Source: Acidimicrobiales bacterium
GTDB taxonomy: Bacteria > Actinomycetota > Acidimicrobiia > Acidimicrobiales > SZUA-35
Direction: 5' to 3'
Assembly: GCA_020629695.1 (NCBI GenBank)
Contig: JAHDCV010000001.1
Span: forward strand, 198,460 to 235,614
Length of the DNA stretch: 37,155 nucleotides
The position numbers were made by a program, and so were the translations under genes. Below the pieces are notes generated by a model, which saw only the letters and a program-made list of their open reading frames with translations, had not been told where the DNA came from and did not search any database. Below, piece by piece: positions 15,114 to 23,210 of this stretch (position 1 is its first letter; each line of letters opens with the position of its first letter).

Positions 15114-16256
15114 ATGTCCCCTCTCTCAGCTCGCATCATCGGTGGTGTCGGTCGCTCGCTCGTCTTCGCGGGTGTCGTCGTGCTGCTGTTCGCCGGCTTC
15201 CAGCTCTGGGGAACGAACCTCCACGAGAGCCAGGCCCAGAACGATCTCGCGAGCGACTTCGACGACCTGCTGAGCTCGGACGCGGCCGGTCAGCTCGAAG
15301 AGGTGCTCGCCGAGCTGGAGATGCAGGCGACCGAGGAGCTGGACCCGACCGTCTCCGACGGCACGGCCTCGGACGGCACCACGCCGGAACCGACCGTCAC
15401 CGAGATCCGCGCCGTCGTGCAGGATCTCGCCCCCGAGCTCGCCGAGGCGCTGCGCCCGGATCCGGGTGATGCCTTCGCGAGGATCGAGATCCCCGCGATC
15501 GGCGTCGACAAGACGATGATCGAGGGTGTCCGGCGAGACGACCTTCGCGACGGCCCCGGGCACTACCCCGAGACCCCGTTCCCGGGACAGGCCGGCAACT
15601 CCGCGATCGCCGGTCACCGCACGACCTACGGCGCCCCGTTCCACGATCTCCACCTTCTCGACCCCGGCGACGAGATCGTCGTGACCACGATCCAGGGTGC
15701 GTTCACGTATCGGGTCATGGCCCACAACGACGAGGCCGGCAACACCGTCGGTCACTTCATCGTCACCCCGCAGGACACCTGGGTCCTCGACGACCGAGGC
15801 GACAACCGACTCACCCTCACTGCATGCCATCCACTGCGTTCGGCTCGGCAACGCATCATCGTGACCGCCCAACTCATCACCGAGCCGGCGGTCACCATCG
15901 AGGTCCCCGACCCCGATCCGACCCCCATCGAGATCGCGTCGGAGGAGCTCGAGGACATCGGCTGTGTCGACTGTGCGCCGGGCAGTGACGGTGAACTCGC
16001 CGCCGACAGTCTCGACAGTGCGCAGAACAGTCTGAGCAACGACGAGAACGCGCTCGAGGCCTCGCTCGGCTGGCAGCGCTCCGAACTCGGTCCGACCCTG
16101 GCCTGGGGTGCACTCGCCCTCGCGGTCGTGGCGGCGGCGATGCTCATCGCCCATCGCTGGCGGAAATGGCTCACCTACGCCGGAGCCACACCGGTGTTCC
16201 TCGTGATGCTGTTCTTCTGTTTCACGCACCTCGACCGCCTGATTCCGGCGTTCTGA
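15114..16256 (+). CDS. Class E-type sortase with N- and C-terminal membrane helices
   Basis: 380 residues. An N-terminal helix (about 10-30) leads to an acidic linker and then a sortase domain: ARIEIPAIGVDKTMIEGV, AIAGHRTTYGAPFHDL with His168, and LTLTACHPLRSARQRIIV with Cys238 and likely catalytic Arg247. The spacing and the TLTxCHP form fit actinobacterial class E housekeeping sortases. An acidic linker of about 90 residues follows, then two C-terminal hydrophobic helices, so the enzyme is anchored at both ends, which is less usual. Start ATG at 15114 has the membrane helix directly after it. It is followed by a lipoprotein gene 14 bases on. Substrates with sorting signals are not in this window. 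Confidence 0.88.
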   Translation: MSPLSARIIGGVGRSLVFAGVVVLLFAGFQLWGTNLHESQAQNDLASDFDDLLSSDAAGQLEEVLAELEMQATEELDPTVSDGTASDGTTPEPTVTEIRAVVQDLAPELAEALRPDPGDAFARIEIPAIGVDKTMIEGVRRDDLRDGPGHYPETPFPGQAGNSAIAGHRTTYGAPFHDLHLLDPGDEIVVTTIQGAFTYRVMAHNDEAGNTVGHFIVTPQDTWVLDDRGDNRLTLTACHPLRSARQRIIVTAQLITEPAVTIEVPDPDPTPIEIASEELEDIGCVDCAPGSDGELAADSLDSAQNSLSNDENALEASLGWQRSELGPTLAWGALALAVVAAAMLIAHRWRKWLTYAGATPVFLVMLFFCFTHLDRLIPAF

Positions 16257-16258
16257 GC

Positions 16259-16264
16259 CAGACT
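16259..16264 (+). promoter_or_regulatory. Possible -10 box, leaderless start
   Basis: CAGACT ends exactly six bases before the GTG at 16271. The same hexamer with the same six-base spacing precedes the genes at 27741 (+) and 29560 (-). It would start transcription at the start codon itself. Confidence 0.35.
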
Positions 16265-16270
16265 GGCGCC

Positions 16271-17017
16271 GTGCCGCGCCGCCTCGTCGTCCTGCTCGCC
16301 GGTGTCGGCGTGATGCTCGCCGGCGCGTGTTCCCCGTCGGCTTCGGACTCGACCGCACCCCCGCCGACGCTGGTGATCATCGACGAGATCGACGTCGACC
16401 CCGTGCTGACGGCTCCGGGCGGGGCACCCGACGACGTGCTCGCGACCACCACCACGACGGAGCCACCACCACTCCCCCGCATCGTCGGGTGGTCCGGCAA
16501 CATCGATCTCACGGTCGGCCAGTGTTGGGATGCGGTCCCGGCATCGACCACGACCACGACCCTGCCGACCACGTCGAGTTCAGAACCCGAGACCACGACC
16601 ACGACCGCAGCGCCGACCACGACCGTGGCGCGGTCGGAGCCTCCGCCGACCACCGGGACCCTGCCCGCACGACCGGCCGCGGTCGCCGTGGTCGACTGCG
16701 CCGGCCCGAATGCGGGTCGGGCCTACGCCGTCATCTGCCTGGGGTCGGTCGATGACGAACTCGAGGCCGTCGGCTGCGACGCCGACGTGACGAAGATCGA
16801 CTGGCCCGGCGGTCGCACGGTGCAACGCGCCGGCGCCGCGGCCTGTCTCGCGGCATTCGAGCACGTCTTCGGCGAGACCTACACCACGTCACGTCGGGAC
16901 ACGGTCGAACTCATCCCGAACCAGGGCGTGTGGGAACTCGGACGCCGTCAGGTCGTGTGCACCGCGACCGAGCCGGCGCCGCTGCCGAGCTCGACCACCA
17001 TCACCGGATCGAACTGA
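16271..17017 (+). CDS. Septum-formation-family-like lipoprotein
   Basis: 248 residues. A signal peptide ends in the lipobox LAGAC with Cys20. A threonine- and proline-rich, low-complexity stalk (about 58-135) interrupts a domain that resembles the septum formation family of actinobacteria: LTVGQCWDA early, then AVVDCAGPNAGRAYAV, CLAAFEHVFGETY and WELGRRQVVCTA, with cysteines spaced as in that family. The threonine-rich inserts are probable O-glycosylation regions. I chose GTG at 16271 because it begins directly before the signal peptide; a longer frame overlaps the sortase gene. Its exact role is unknown; the family name comes from a proposed part in cell division. Confidence 0.72.
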   Translation: MPRRLVVLLAGVGVMLAGACSPSASDSTAPPPTLVIIDEIDVDPVLTAPGGAPDDVLATTTTTEPPPLPRIVGWSGNIDLTVGQCWDAVPASTTTTTLPTTSSSEPETTTTTAAPTTTVARSEPPPTTGTLPARPAAVAVVDCAGPNAGRAYAVICLGSVDDELEAVGCDADVTKIDWPGGRTVQRAGAAACLAAFEHVFGETYTTSRRDTVELIPNQGVWELGRRQVVCTATEPAPLPSSTTITGSN

Positions 17018-17056
17018 CCGACCGCCGGCCGCGATCCCCATCTCGCGGCAGCGACC

Positions 17057-17085
17057 TTTCCGGACCGGTCCCCGCCGATTACGGT
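17057..17085 (+). promoter_or_regulatory. Possible promoter of the DUF5317 gene
   Basis: TTTCCG (17057-17062) and TACGGT (17080-17085) are separated by 17 bases. A GGAGAGGGG ribosome site follows at about 17092, ahead of the GTG at 17110. The -35 match is weak. Confidence 0.3.
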
Positions 17086-17109
17086 TCCCGCCGGAGAGGG
17101 GACGTCAAC

Positions 17110-18075
17110 GTGCTGCTGACACCGATCGCCATCATCATCGGGCTCGGGATCGGGTTCGCCCGCGGCGGGACCTTCGGGCCGTGGCCGGCCTTCCCGGTCC
17201 GCCTGGTGCCCGTGCTCGCGACCGGTCTCGTGTTCCAGGCCGGCGCGGAGTTCCTGGACGTTCCGGCCCGTCCGGCCGTGGCCGCCGTCGGCTGGCTTCT
17301 GCTCGCCCTGGCCATGGCCGCGAACCTCCATCTCGGCGGCGCCGGCGTCATGGCACTCGGCATGGTCGCGAACGCGATCCCCATCCTGCTCAACGGGGCG
17401 GTACCCGTGTCCCCCGACGCCCTCGTCACCTCGGGACGACTGACCGAGGCCGAACTCGCGAATGCCACGGTCAATGCGCCGTGGGAGCTCGAGACGTCCG
17501 AGACCACCCTCGGCATCCTCGGCGACACCATCCCTCTCCGGATCACCGCCGACATCGTGAGTTTCGGTGACCTGCTCATCGCGGCGGGCTTGATCTTCTT
17601 CGTCATGAACGTGCTGATGTCGTGGGCCGCCGGCCGTCGCCACCTCGCGCTCGCACGACGCCAGCAGGCCGAACCGGAGACGATCGAACTCGCCGGTGGC
17701 GACACCGCGGCGCCGGCGGTCACCGCGATCGACCTGACGCAGGATCACACCGGGGCGGGCACGTCGTCCATCTGGTCCGACGAGTTCGAGACCGACCATC
17801 GCGACATCGCCGGAGCGAGCCCGTTCGACGACCCGCTGTTCGCCGATCCCACAGTCGGTGAGCACGAGTTCGCCGACACGGGCATGACCGGGGCCTGGCA
17901 GGCAGAGCACCCTGCGCCCTCGTCCGCCCGCTCAGCCGACACATCCGGCGGGATCTCCCTGGCCGACTGGTTGGGGGACACCGACGAGTCGATCCTGGAC
18001 CTCACGGGCGACGCACCGTCGGCTGCGGAACGTCACGGGGTCACCAACCTGCGGCGTCTCGATCCGGATCGCTGA
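17110..18075 (+). CDS. DUF5317-family membrane protein with acidic cytoplasmic tail
   Basis: 321 residues. The first 185 or so match the DUF5317 pattern: a short N-terminal helix (LLTPIAIIIGLGIGFARGG), PVRLVPVLATGLVFQAGAE, GMVANAIPILLNGAVPVS, TIPLRITADIVSFGDLLIAA, and a final helix FFVMNVLMSW. About 120 hydrophilic, acidic residues follow, with no domain I recognise and a composition like a disordered tail. The start is GTG at 17110 with GGAGAGGGG nine bases upstream. DUF5317 function is not known to me. Its last 35 bases overlap the convergent glycosidase gene. Confidence 0.8.
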   Translation: MLLTPIAIIIGLGIGFARGGTFGPWPAFPVRLVPVLATGLVFQAGAEFLDVPARPAVAAVGWLLLALAMAANLHLGGAGVMALGMVANAIPILLNGAVPVSPDALVTSGRLTEAELANATVNAPWELETSETTLGILGDTIPLRITADIVSFGDLLIAAGLIFFVMNVLMSWAAGRRHLALARRQQAEPETIELAGGDTAAPAVTAIDLTQDHTGAGTSSIWSDEFETDHRDIAGASPFDDPLFADPTVGEHEFADTGMTGAWQAEHPAPSSARSADTSGGISLADWLGDTDESILDLTGDAPSAAERHGVTNLRRLDPDR

Positions 18076-19228
18076 GCGCAACGACGATCGTCGCCCACGT
18101 CTGCGGAGTCGCCCCCCGGGCCGCGCCGGTGTCGGGATGCCAGAACTCGCTGAAGCCCGAGCGGACCACACCGGCGATCGTGCCGTCGGCGAGTGACCGG
18201 GCGAGCGGGAGGTCGCCCTGTCGAGCCGCGGCCAGGGCCAGCAGGTAGCCGAGCTGCGGCCAGACCGGACCTCGCCAGTAGCGGTCGGGGTCGTGGATCG
18301 GCTCCGTCCGGTCGACGCCGGCCGGGCCGAACGCCCCGCCCGACCGGTCCGCATCGGCGAGACGGGCCCGGACAGCCGGTCGATCTTCGACGAGCAGGCC
18401 GAGGCAGGCATCGGCGGTGACGATCCCACCCGCGGGTCCGTCGTGGTCGGTCCAGATGCCGAGCTCCTCCGACCAGCGGCCACCCACGACGGCCGCGAGC
18501 TCGTCCAACTCGGCATCGAAGTCGTGGTCTCCGGTGGCCGCCGCGTACTCCCGGCCGTTCCAGACGAGGAGTGCGTTGAAGCCGATGGAGCCGCGCCGCC
18601 ACGCCGAGGAGGAGATCGGCACACCGGTTGCGTCCGCCTCGACGCAGCCGACCAACTCGGCTTTCCGGAGGCGCCAGGCGTGTACGTCGAACGGACCGTC
18701 GCCGTCGTCCCAACGAGGGCTGTCGTCACAGCCCGTCTCCCACGGATGCACCACCGCGACGCGGCCGTCGGCGAGCCGACCACGGCGGCGCAGGAGGAAC
18801 GCGAGACCATCCCGAGCCGCCGCCACGATGGCGGGGTCCGGCGTCACGCCAGCTCGCACGAGGCACCGCAGGGCATGGCCGAACATCGGCGGCTGGGTGA
18901 TCGACGAGCGTCCCTCGACACCCCAGAAGCCGAGCGCGGCCCCGGGATCGTTCCAGTACCGCATGTGGGGCACGAACCCGCCCGGGCTGGCCGCGGCGGG
19001 GGCGTCGCCTCCGACGCCGAGCGCGTGCGCGAGCTCGGTGAGCCCCCGCTCGGGCGCGCCGACGTGCAACCACGCGATGGCGTGGAAACACGAGTCCCAG
19101 AGCCACTGGTGTGGGTACACCGTCGGATGGGGCACGCAGAACCCGGGGGCACGCCACGCCTCGTCGAGGATCCGTCGTGACACCGCGACGAGATCGCGGT
19201 GGGCAGACGGATCGAACGGGCTGGTCAC
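18041..19228 (-). CDS. GH63/MGH-like glycoside hydrolase
   Basis: 395 residues with the (alpha/alpha)6-barrel landmarks of the GH63 / mannosylglycerate-hydrolase type: QWLWDSCFHAIAW near 40, GRSSITQPPMFGHAL near 110, RYWRGPVWPQLGYLL near 318 and GFSEFWHPDTGAARG near 360. Family members cleave alpha-linked sugars such as mannosylglycerate, glucosylglycerate or trehalose-like compounds. No signal peptide is visible, so it acts in the cytoplasm. GTG at 19228 was chosen because the preceding in-frame sequence overlaps the divergent glycosyltransferase start. The glycosyltransferase on the other strand could make, and this enzyme break, the same solute. The substrate is a guess; the fold assignment is firmer. 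Confidence 0.78.
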   Translation of the reverse strand: MTSPFDPSAHRDLVAVSRRILDEAWRAPGFCVPHPTVYPHQWLWDSCFHAIAWLHVGAPERGLTELAHALGVGGDAPAAASPGGFVPHMRYWNDPGAALGFWGVEGRSSITQPPMFGHALRCLVRAGVTPDPAIVAAARDGLAFLLRRRGRLADGRVAVVHPWETGCDDSPRWDDGDGPFDVHAWRLRKAELVGCVEADATGVPISSSAWRRGSIGFNALLVWNGREYAAATGDHDFDAELDELAAVVGGRWSEELGIWTDHDGPAGGIVTADACLGLLVEDRPAVRARLADADRSGGAFGPAGVDRTEPIHDPDRYWRGPVWPQLGYLLALAAARQGDLPLARSLADGTIAGVVRSGFSEFWHPDTGAARGATPQTWATIVVALSDPDRDAAGW

Positions 19229-19274
19229 GGCTCGTATCGTGCCGAGATCGGCGAGACGGCGGCAACCTAGACCC

Positions 19275-20324
19275 ATGCCCACGGTTGCGCTCGTCTCGTT
19301 CCGCCTCGGCCTGACCGACGGCGTCTCGATCGTGTCCGAGCAGTGGTGTCGCTCGTTCCGCGACCGGGGCTGGACGGTCCGCACGGTCGCCGGGGAGGGC
19401 CCGGTCGATGTGATCGTCCCGGGTCTCGCCATCGCCGCGACGGTCCCCCCCACCGTGTCGGAACTGCAGGAGGCCCTCGTCGGGGTCGATCTCGTCGTCG
19501 TGCCCAACCTCCTCAGTCTCCCGATGAACCTCGCCGCCGGGGAGCGGCTCGCCGATGTCCTTCGTGGTCGTCCGACCGTGCTCCACCACCACGATCCGGC
19601 CTGGCAGCGGGAGCGCTACCGATCGATCGACTGGCCACTCGACGATCCGGCCTGGACCCATGTCGTCATCAACGACCTCACTCGACGGGAGTTCGCCGAA
19701 CGGGGTCGTGCGGCGCGACTGATCCGGAACTCCTTCGACGACCCGAGTGAGCCCGGCGACCGGGCCGCCACCCGCGCCGCACTCGGCCTCCGCGACGACG
19801 ACCGACTCGCGCTGCATCCGGTCCGGGCGATCGCCCGGAAGGAGATCGCGACAGCGCTCGAGATCTGTGCACGCATCGACGCGACGTACTGGCTCCCCGG
19901 ACCCGCCGAGGAGGACTACGACGACGAGCTGGAGCGCCTGCTCGCAGCCACCTCGATCCCGGTCGACCGACGGCCGCTCGGTTCGATCGAGGACCGCTAC
20001 GCCGCCTGCGATGTGGTCGTCTTCCCGTCGTCGTGGGAGGGCTTCGGCAATCCGCCGGTCGAGGCGTCGGTCCGTCGCCGACCGGCCGTCGTCGGGCCGT
20101 ACCCCGTCGCCGACGAGCTGATCGAGCTCGGATTCGGTTGGCATCGCTCGACCGACCTCGACGGTCTCGGTGCGTTCCTCGATCGGGTCGACGACTCCTT
20201 CCTCGACGATCAACGACGGCTCGCCCTCGACCGACTCGGGCCGCACCGCCTTGCCGCCGATCTCGACCGGCTCCTCGCCGATCTCGGCTACCCCACGGTC
20301 ATCGACCCGTCTTTGGCACACTGA
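19275..20324 (+). CDS. Family 4-type glycosyltransferase
   Basis: 349 residues. N-terminal Rossmann half begins VALVSFRLGLTDGVSIVSEQ, the usual opening of a GT-B, family 4 enzyme, and HHHDPAWQRERY occurs near 100. The C-terminal half holds HPVRAIARKEIATALE and the E-x7-E element EGFGNPPVE (about 258), which binds the nucleotide-sugar donor. No signal peptide. ATG at 19275 gives the family N terminus; longer reading frame upstream is antisense to the glycosidase. Acceptor and donor cannot be predicted. It is divergent from a GH63-like hydrolase with 46 bases between the starts. Confidence 0.87.
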   Translation: MPTVALVSFRLGLTDGVSIVSEQWCRSFRDRGWTVRTVAGEGPVDVIVPGLAIAATVPPTVSELQEALVGVDLVVVPNLLSLPMNLAAGERLADVLRGRPTVLHHHDPAWQRERYRSIDWPLDDPAWTHVVINDLTRREFAERGRAARLIRNSFDDPSEPGDRAATRAALGLRDDDRLALHPVRAIARKEIATALEICARIDATYWLPGPAEEDYDDELERLLAATSIPVDRRPLGSIEDRYAACDVVVFPSSWEGFGNPPVEASVRRRPAVVGPYPVADELIELGFGWHRSTDLDGLGAFLDRVDDSFLDDQRRLALDRLGPHRLAADLDRLLADLGYPTVIDPSLAH

Positions 20325-20331
20325 GGTGGCC

Positions 20332-20604
20332 ATGTCGAAGTTCGAGACCACGACCGACGACCCCGTCCTCCGACGCCGCGCCCGGATCGCCCGCGCCGTG
20401 TCGATCGGCCTCCGGGTCGGCTACGCCCTGTTCGCGCTCGCCATGGTCGTGTTCTTCGTCGGGCTCTTCAGCCGCTTGACCGATGCCATGGTGACCGTCA
20501 TCCTCATCTGCCTGGGTGTCGGATCGATCGTCCTCGCACCGGCGATCGTGTTCAACTACGCGGTCAAGGCCGCTGTCCGCGACGAGCAGGAAAACATCCC
20601 ATGA
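20332..20604 (+). CDS. Small two-helix membrane protein
   Basis: 90 residues: a charged N terminus (about 1-26), a first transmembrane helix VGYALFALAMVVFFVGLF, a short loop, a second helix VTVILICLGVGSIVLAPAIV, and a charged C terminus. No domain recognised. ATG at 20332 lies seven bases after the glycosyltransferase stop, and its stop overlaps the TetR start (ATGA), so it is co-translated with that regulator. Confidence 0.8.
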   Translation: MSKFETTTDDPVLRRRARIARAVSIGLRVGYALFALAMVVFFVGLFSRLTDAMVTVILICLGVGSIVLAPAIVFNYAVKAAVRDEQENIP

Positions 20605-21200
20605 TGAGCCGGCGGATGCCCCGGGCCGAACGACGAACCCAAGTGCTGCACGTCGCGAAGGTCGTGTTCGCCCGGCAGGGCTTCCACCGCACCACGATGA
20701 CCGACATCGCCGGGTCGGCCGGTGTGACCAAACCCGTGCTGTACCAGCACTTCGAATCGAAGACCGAGCTCTACCTGGCCGCCCTCGCCGACGTCGAGCG
20801 GAAGCTCACCGAGTCCCTGATCGCGGCGGCGCTCCCGATCGGCACGACCGAGGGTCGGCTCCGTGCCGGCTTCCACGAGTTCGCCCGCTTCACCACGACG
20901 GATCCGGACGGCCTGACCCTGCTGCTGTCCTCCCGGAGCAATCTCGCGGAGATCGACCCCGATGCGGGAATGGCCGCCTTCAGCCGCTCGCTCGCCCGGG
21001 AGATCGACCGGCTGTACGAACCCGAGGGCCTGCGACGTGACCACCACTTCGTCGTCGCCGGCATCATCGGCCTCGGCGAGGCGATGGCGAACCAGTGGCT
21101 CGCGTCCGACCGCTCGATGTCCGCCGGACGTCTCGGGGCGCTCATGGCCGAGCAGGCGCTGCGGGGCCTCCACCAGCCCGACGAGCTCGTCGAGGTCTGA
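20601..21200 (+). CDS. TetR-family transcriptional regulator
   Basis: 199 residues. The N-terminal helix-turn-helix covers about 8-55: AERRTQVLHVAKVVFARQGF, then MTDIAGSAGVTKPVLYQHFESKTEL in two parts, a textbook TetR DNA-binding region. The C-terminal ligand domain is helical and of unknown specificity. Starts at 20601 by overlap with the previous stop; a second ATG follows immediately at 20604 and could also be used. Likely targets are its own operon and the alpha/beta hydrolase 45 bases downstream; no operator palindrome was found by eye. Confidence 0.92.
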   Translation: MMSRRMPRAERRTQVLHVAKVVFARQGFHRTTMTDIAGSAGVTKPVLYQHFESKTELYLAALADVERKLTESLIAAALPIGTTEGRLRAGFHEFARFTTTDPDGLTLLLSSRSNLAEIDPDAGMAAFSRSLAREIDRLYEPEGLRRDHHFVVAGIIGLGEAMANQWLASDRSMSAGRLGALMAEQALRGLHQPDELVEV

Positions 21201-21231
21201 TCCGGGCTCGGGAGACGGGCGATGCCTCGTC

Positions 21232-21237
21232 TATCGT
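21232..21237 (+). promoter_or_regulatory. Possible -10 box of the alpha/beta hydrolase gene
   Basis: TATCGT fits TANNNT and ends seven bases before the ATG at 21245, with no Shine-Dalgarno in between. Transcription would begin at or next to the start codon. Confidence 0.3.
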
Positions 21238-21244
21238 CGCTCGG

Positions 21245-22129
21245 ATGCAGACCGCCACGGCCAACGGAATCGAACTCGCCTGGGACGCCTTCGGCGATCG
21301 CAACAACCCCGCACTGATCCTGGTCATGGGGTTCGGCGCCCAGATGACGGCGTGGCCGGAAGGTTTCTGCGAGCAGCTCGCCGACGCCGGCTTCTACGTC
21401 GTCCGCTTCGACAACCGTGACATCGGCTTGTCGCAGAAGTCCGACGGGCCGCCACCCGACGCCATGGCGATCTTCGGACGAGCGGTCGCCGGTGAGGACG
21501 TCTCGGCGGACGCCCCCTACTCGTTGTCGACCATGGCCGCCGACGTGATCGGGCTCATGGACGCGCTCGGGATCAACCGGGCCCACGTCGCCGGCGCGTC
21601 CATGGGCGGCATGATCGTCCAGCATCTCGCCATCGAACACGGCGAGCGGATGCGGTCGGTCACCTCGATCATGTCGACCACGGGCAATCCGGAGGTCGGC
21701 CAGGCCGACCCCGAGGCCATGACCGCATTGTTGACGCCGCCACCGGACGGGCCCGCCGAGGCGATCATCGAACACTCGGTCGGCATCTCGCGAGCGCTCG
21801 GCGGCCCGCTGTTCTCCGAGGAGGTCGCCCGCGAGCGGGCGACCGCTGCCTACCACCGCAGCCACAACCCGGTGGGGTCCGCGTTCCAGTTGGCCGCCAT
21901 CGCCGCGTCCGGTGATCGCACCGAGCGCCTGGCCGGGGTCGACGTGCCCTTCCTCGTGATCCACGGTCGGGCCGATCCGCTCATCACGGTCTCCGGTGGC
22001 CTCGCCACGGCCGAGCTGGTGCCGGGCGCCGATCTGGTGGTCTACGCCGACATGGGCCACGACATGCCCGAGTCCCTCTGGCCCCGCATCGTGGCCGACA
22101 TCGCCGGCCACGCCGCGTCGGCGGGTTGA
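21245..22129 (+). CDS. Alpha/beta hydrolase
   Basis: 294 residues of the alpha/beta hydrolase fold. Strand-oxyanion region ILVMGFGAQMTAWPE, then VVRFDNRDIGLSQKS, nucleophile elbow GASMGGM with Ser119, acid region VIHGRADPLI and the catalytic histidine in YADMGHDMP (His272). No signal peptide. This subfamily, with FDNRDxGLS, includes aclacinomycin methylesterase-like and epoxide-hydrolase-like enzymes; the substrate is not predictable. ATG at 21245 is the only start giving the family N terminus (TANGIELAWDAFGD). Confidence 0.9.
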   Translation: MQTATANGIELAWDAFGDRNNPALILVMGFGAQMTAWPEGFCEQLADAGFYVVRFDNRDIGLSQKSDGPPPDAMAIFGRAVAGEDVSADAPYSLSTMAADVIGLMDALGINRAHVAGASMGGMIVQHLAIEHGERMRSVTSIMSTTGNPEVGQADPEAMTALLTPPPDGPAEAIIEHSVGISRALGGPLFSEEVARERATAAYHRSHNPVGSAFQLAAIAASGDRTERLAGVDVPFLVIHGRADPLITVSGGLATAELVPGADLVVYADMGHDMPESLWPRIVADIAGHAASAG

Positions 22130-22133
22130 CGCC

Positions 22134-23210
22134 TCAGCGTGTGAAACGGCCCGAGTCGAGCAGGGCCGCGAACCCCTCGGAGGCCGTGTCCGAGGTGTCG
22201 TAGCGCCAATCACAGGCCGGGAACTCGCCGCCGGGGTGAACCTGGCTGAACAGCACGGCGAACTCGAGGCGATCGAAACGGGGATCCTCCAACGCCGTGC
22301 CCGCCGAACGGAACCAATCGCCCTTGCGACCCGGATCCGCCGGGTCCTCGGCCGAGCCGAACTCGGGCACGGCGAGCGCGAGGTCGGGGTACCGAGCCGA
22401 CCAGTCGAGGAACGGCTGGAGCTTGTCGGCCAACGGCTCCCACTCCCCGCCACCGCGACACGTGAACCAGTTGTACGGGTCGACACCGGCCACGTCGACG
22501 GCGTCGACCCCGGGGAACCAGTCGTCGGCCGTGCCGTCCGAGAAACGCGCCGGGGTCAGGATCCAGACGAAGCGGGCGTTGGTCACCCCTTCGTCGTCGA
22601 ACACCTGACGGAACCGACGCCATGCGGCCACGAACTCATCGGGTGAACCGTTCGCCCGGTTCTCGACCAGGTCCGGTTCGTGATTGAAGGTCACGTAGAC
22701 CGGTCGATCCAACTGTCCGATCCGGCGCGCCCAGATCCGCATGCCGAGATCGACCGCCGAGTCGGGTTCGGCTTCGGCGATGTCACGCCAGGGCAGGAAC
22801 GAACCGTCGTCCCACAGCGCTCGGATCGACACGTGGAGGGTGCGGCCCTCGTCGAGGAGTCGGGCGGAGCGTTCGTCGGGGAAGTCGGAGTCCCATCGCC
22901 GGAACTGGCGGACCAGCTCGAAGCGGTGGCCGAGATCGGCTTCGACGCGGGCGAGCAGATCCGGATCGGATCCCGACACCGAGATCCCCAACCACGTGTG
23001 CTCGGCCAGCGTCGAGGCCTCGGCCGTGTCGGCCGTGAGTACCACCGGCGGAGGCGCCATGGTCGAGCGTTCGGCACCCGAGGTCGTGGCGACGGCGTCG
23101 ACCGATGTCTCCACGGGCGACGCGGTGGTCGACGTACAGGACGCGGCGAGCAGGAGGCCGGCGAGCACGAGCCGGCCCCGCCCCCGACCGACCGACACCC
23201 GGACGTTCAC
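22134..23210 (-). CDS. GH26-like glycosidase lipoprotein
   Basis: 358 residues. Signal peptide with lipobox LLAASC and Cys25, then a short serine/threonine linker. The main domain looks like a GH26-type (beta/alpha)8 barrel: FNHEPD with the likely acid/base Glu178, VDVAGVDPYNWF, and LAVPEFGS with the likely nucleophile Glu283. GH26 enzymes cut beta-mannans and related polymers. It would sit outside the membrane, lipid-anchored. GTG at 23210 overlaps the trkH stop (GTGA), so it is translated with the potassium transporter, which is odd company for a glycosidase. The catalytic assignment is by motif only. Confidence 0.72.
   Translation of the reverse strand: MNVRVSVGRGRGRLVLAGLLLAASCTSTTASPVETSVDAVATTSGAERSTMAPPPVVLTADTAEASTLAEHTWLGISVSGSDPDLLARVEADLGHRFELVRQFRRWDSDFPDERSARLLDEGRTLHVSIRALWDDGSFLPWRDIAEAEPDSAVDLGMRIWARRIGQLDRPVYVTFNHEPDLVENRANGSPDEFVAAWRRFRQVFDDEGVTNARFVWILTPARFSDGTADDWFPGVDAVDVAGVDPYNWFTCRGGGEWEPLADKLQPFLDWSARYPDLALAVPEFGSAEDPADPGRKGDWFRSAGTALEDPRFDRLEFAVLFSQVHPGGEFPACDWRYDTSDTASEGFAALLDSGRFTR

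Noticed and set aside
16441-16640. Simple-sequence contingency tract in the septum-type lipoprotein
   Set aside because: The Thr/Pro-rich stretch uses mixed codons (acc, acg) without a perfect long repeat, so it looks like a coded stalk rather than a slippage tract.
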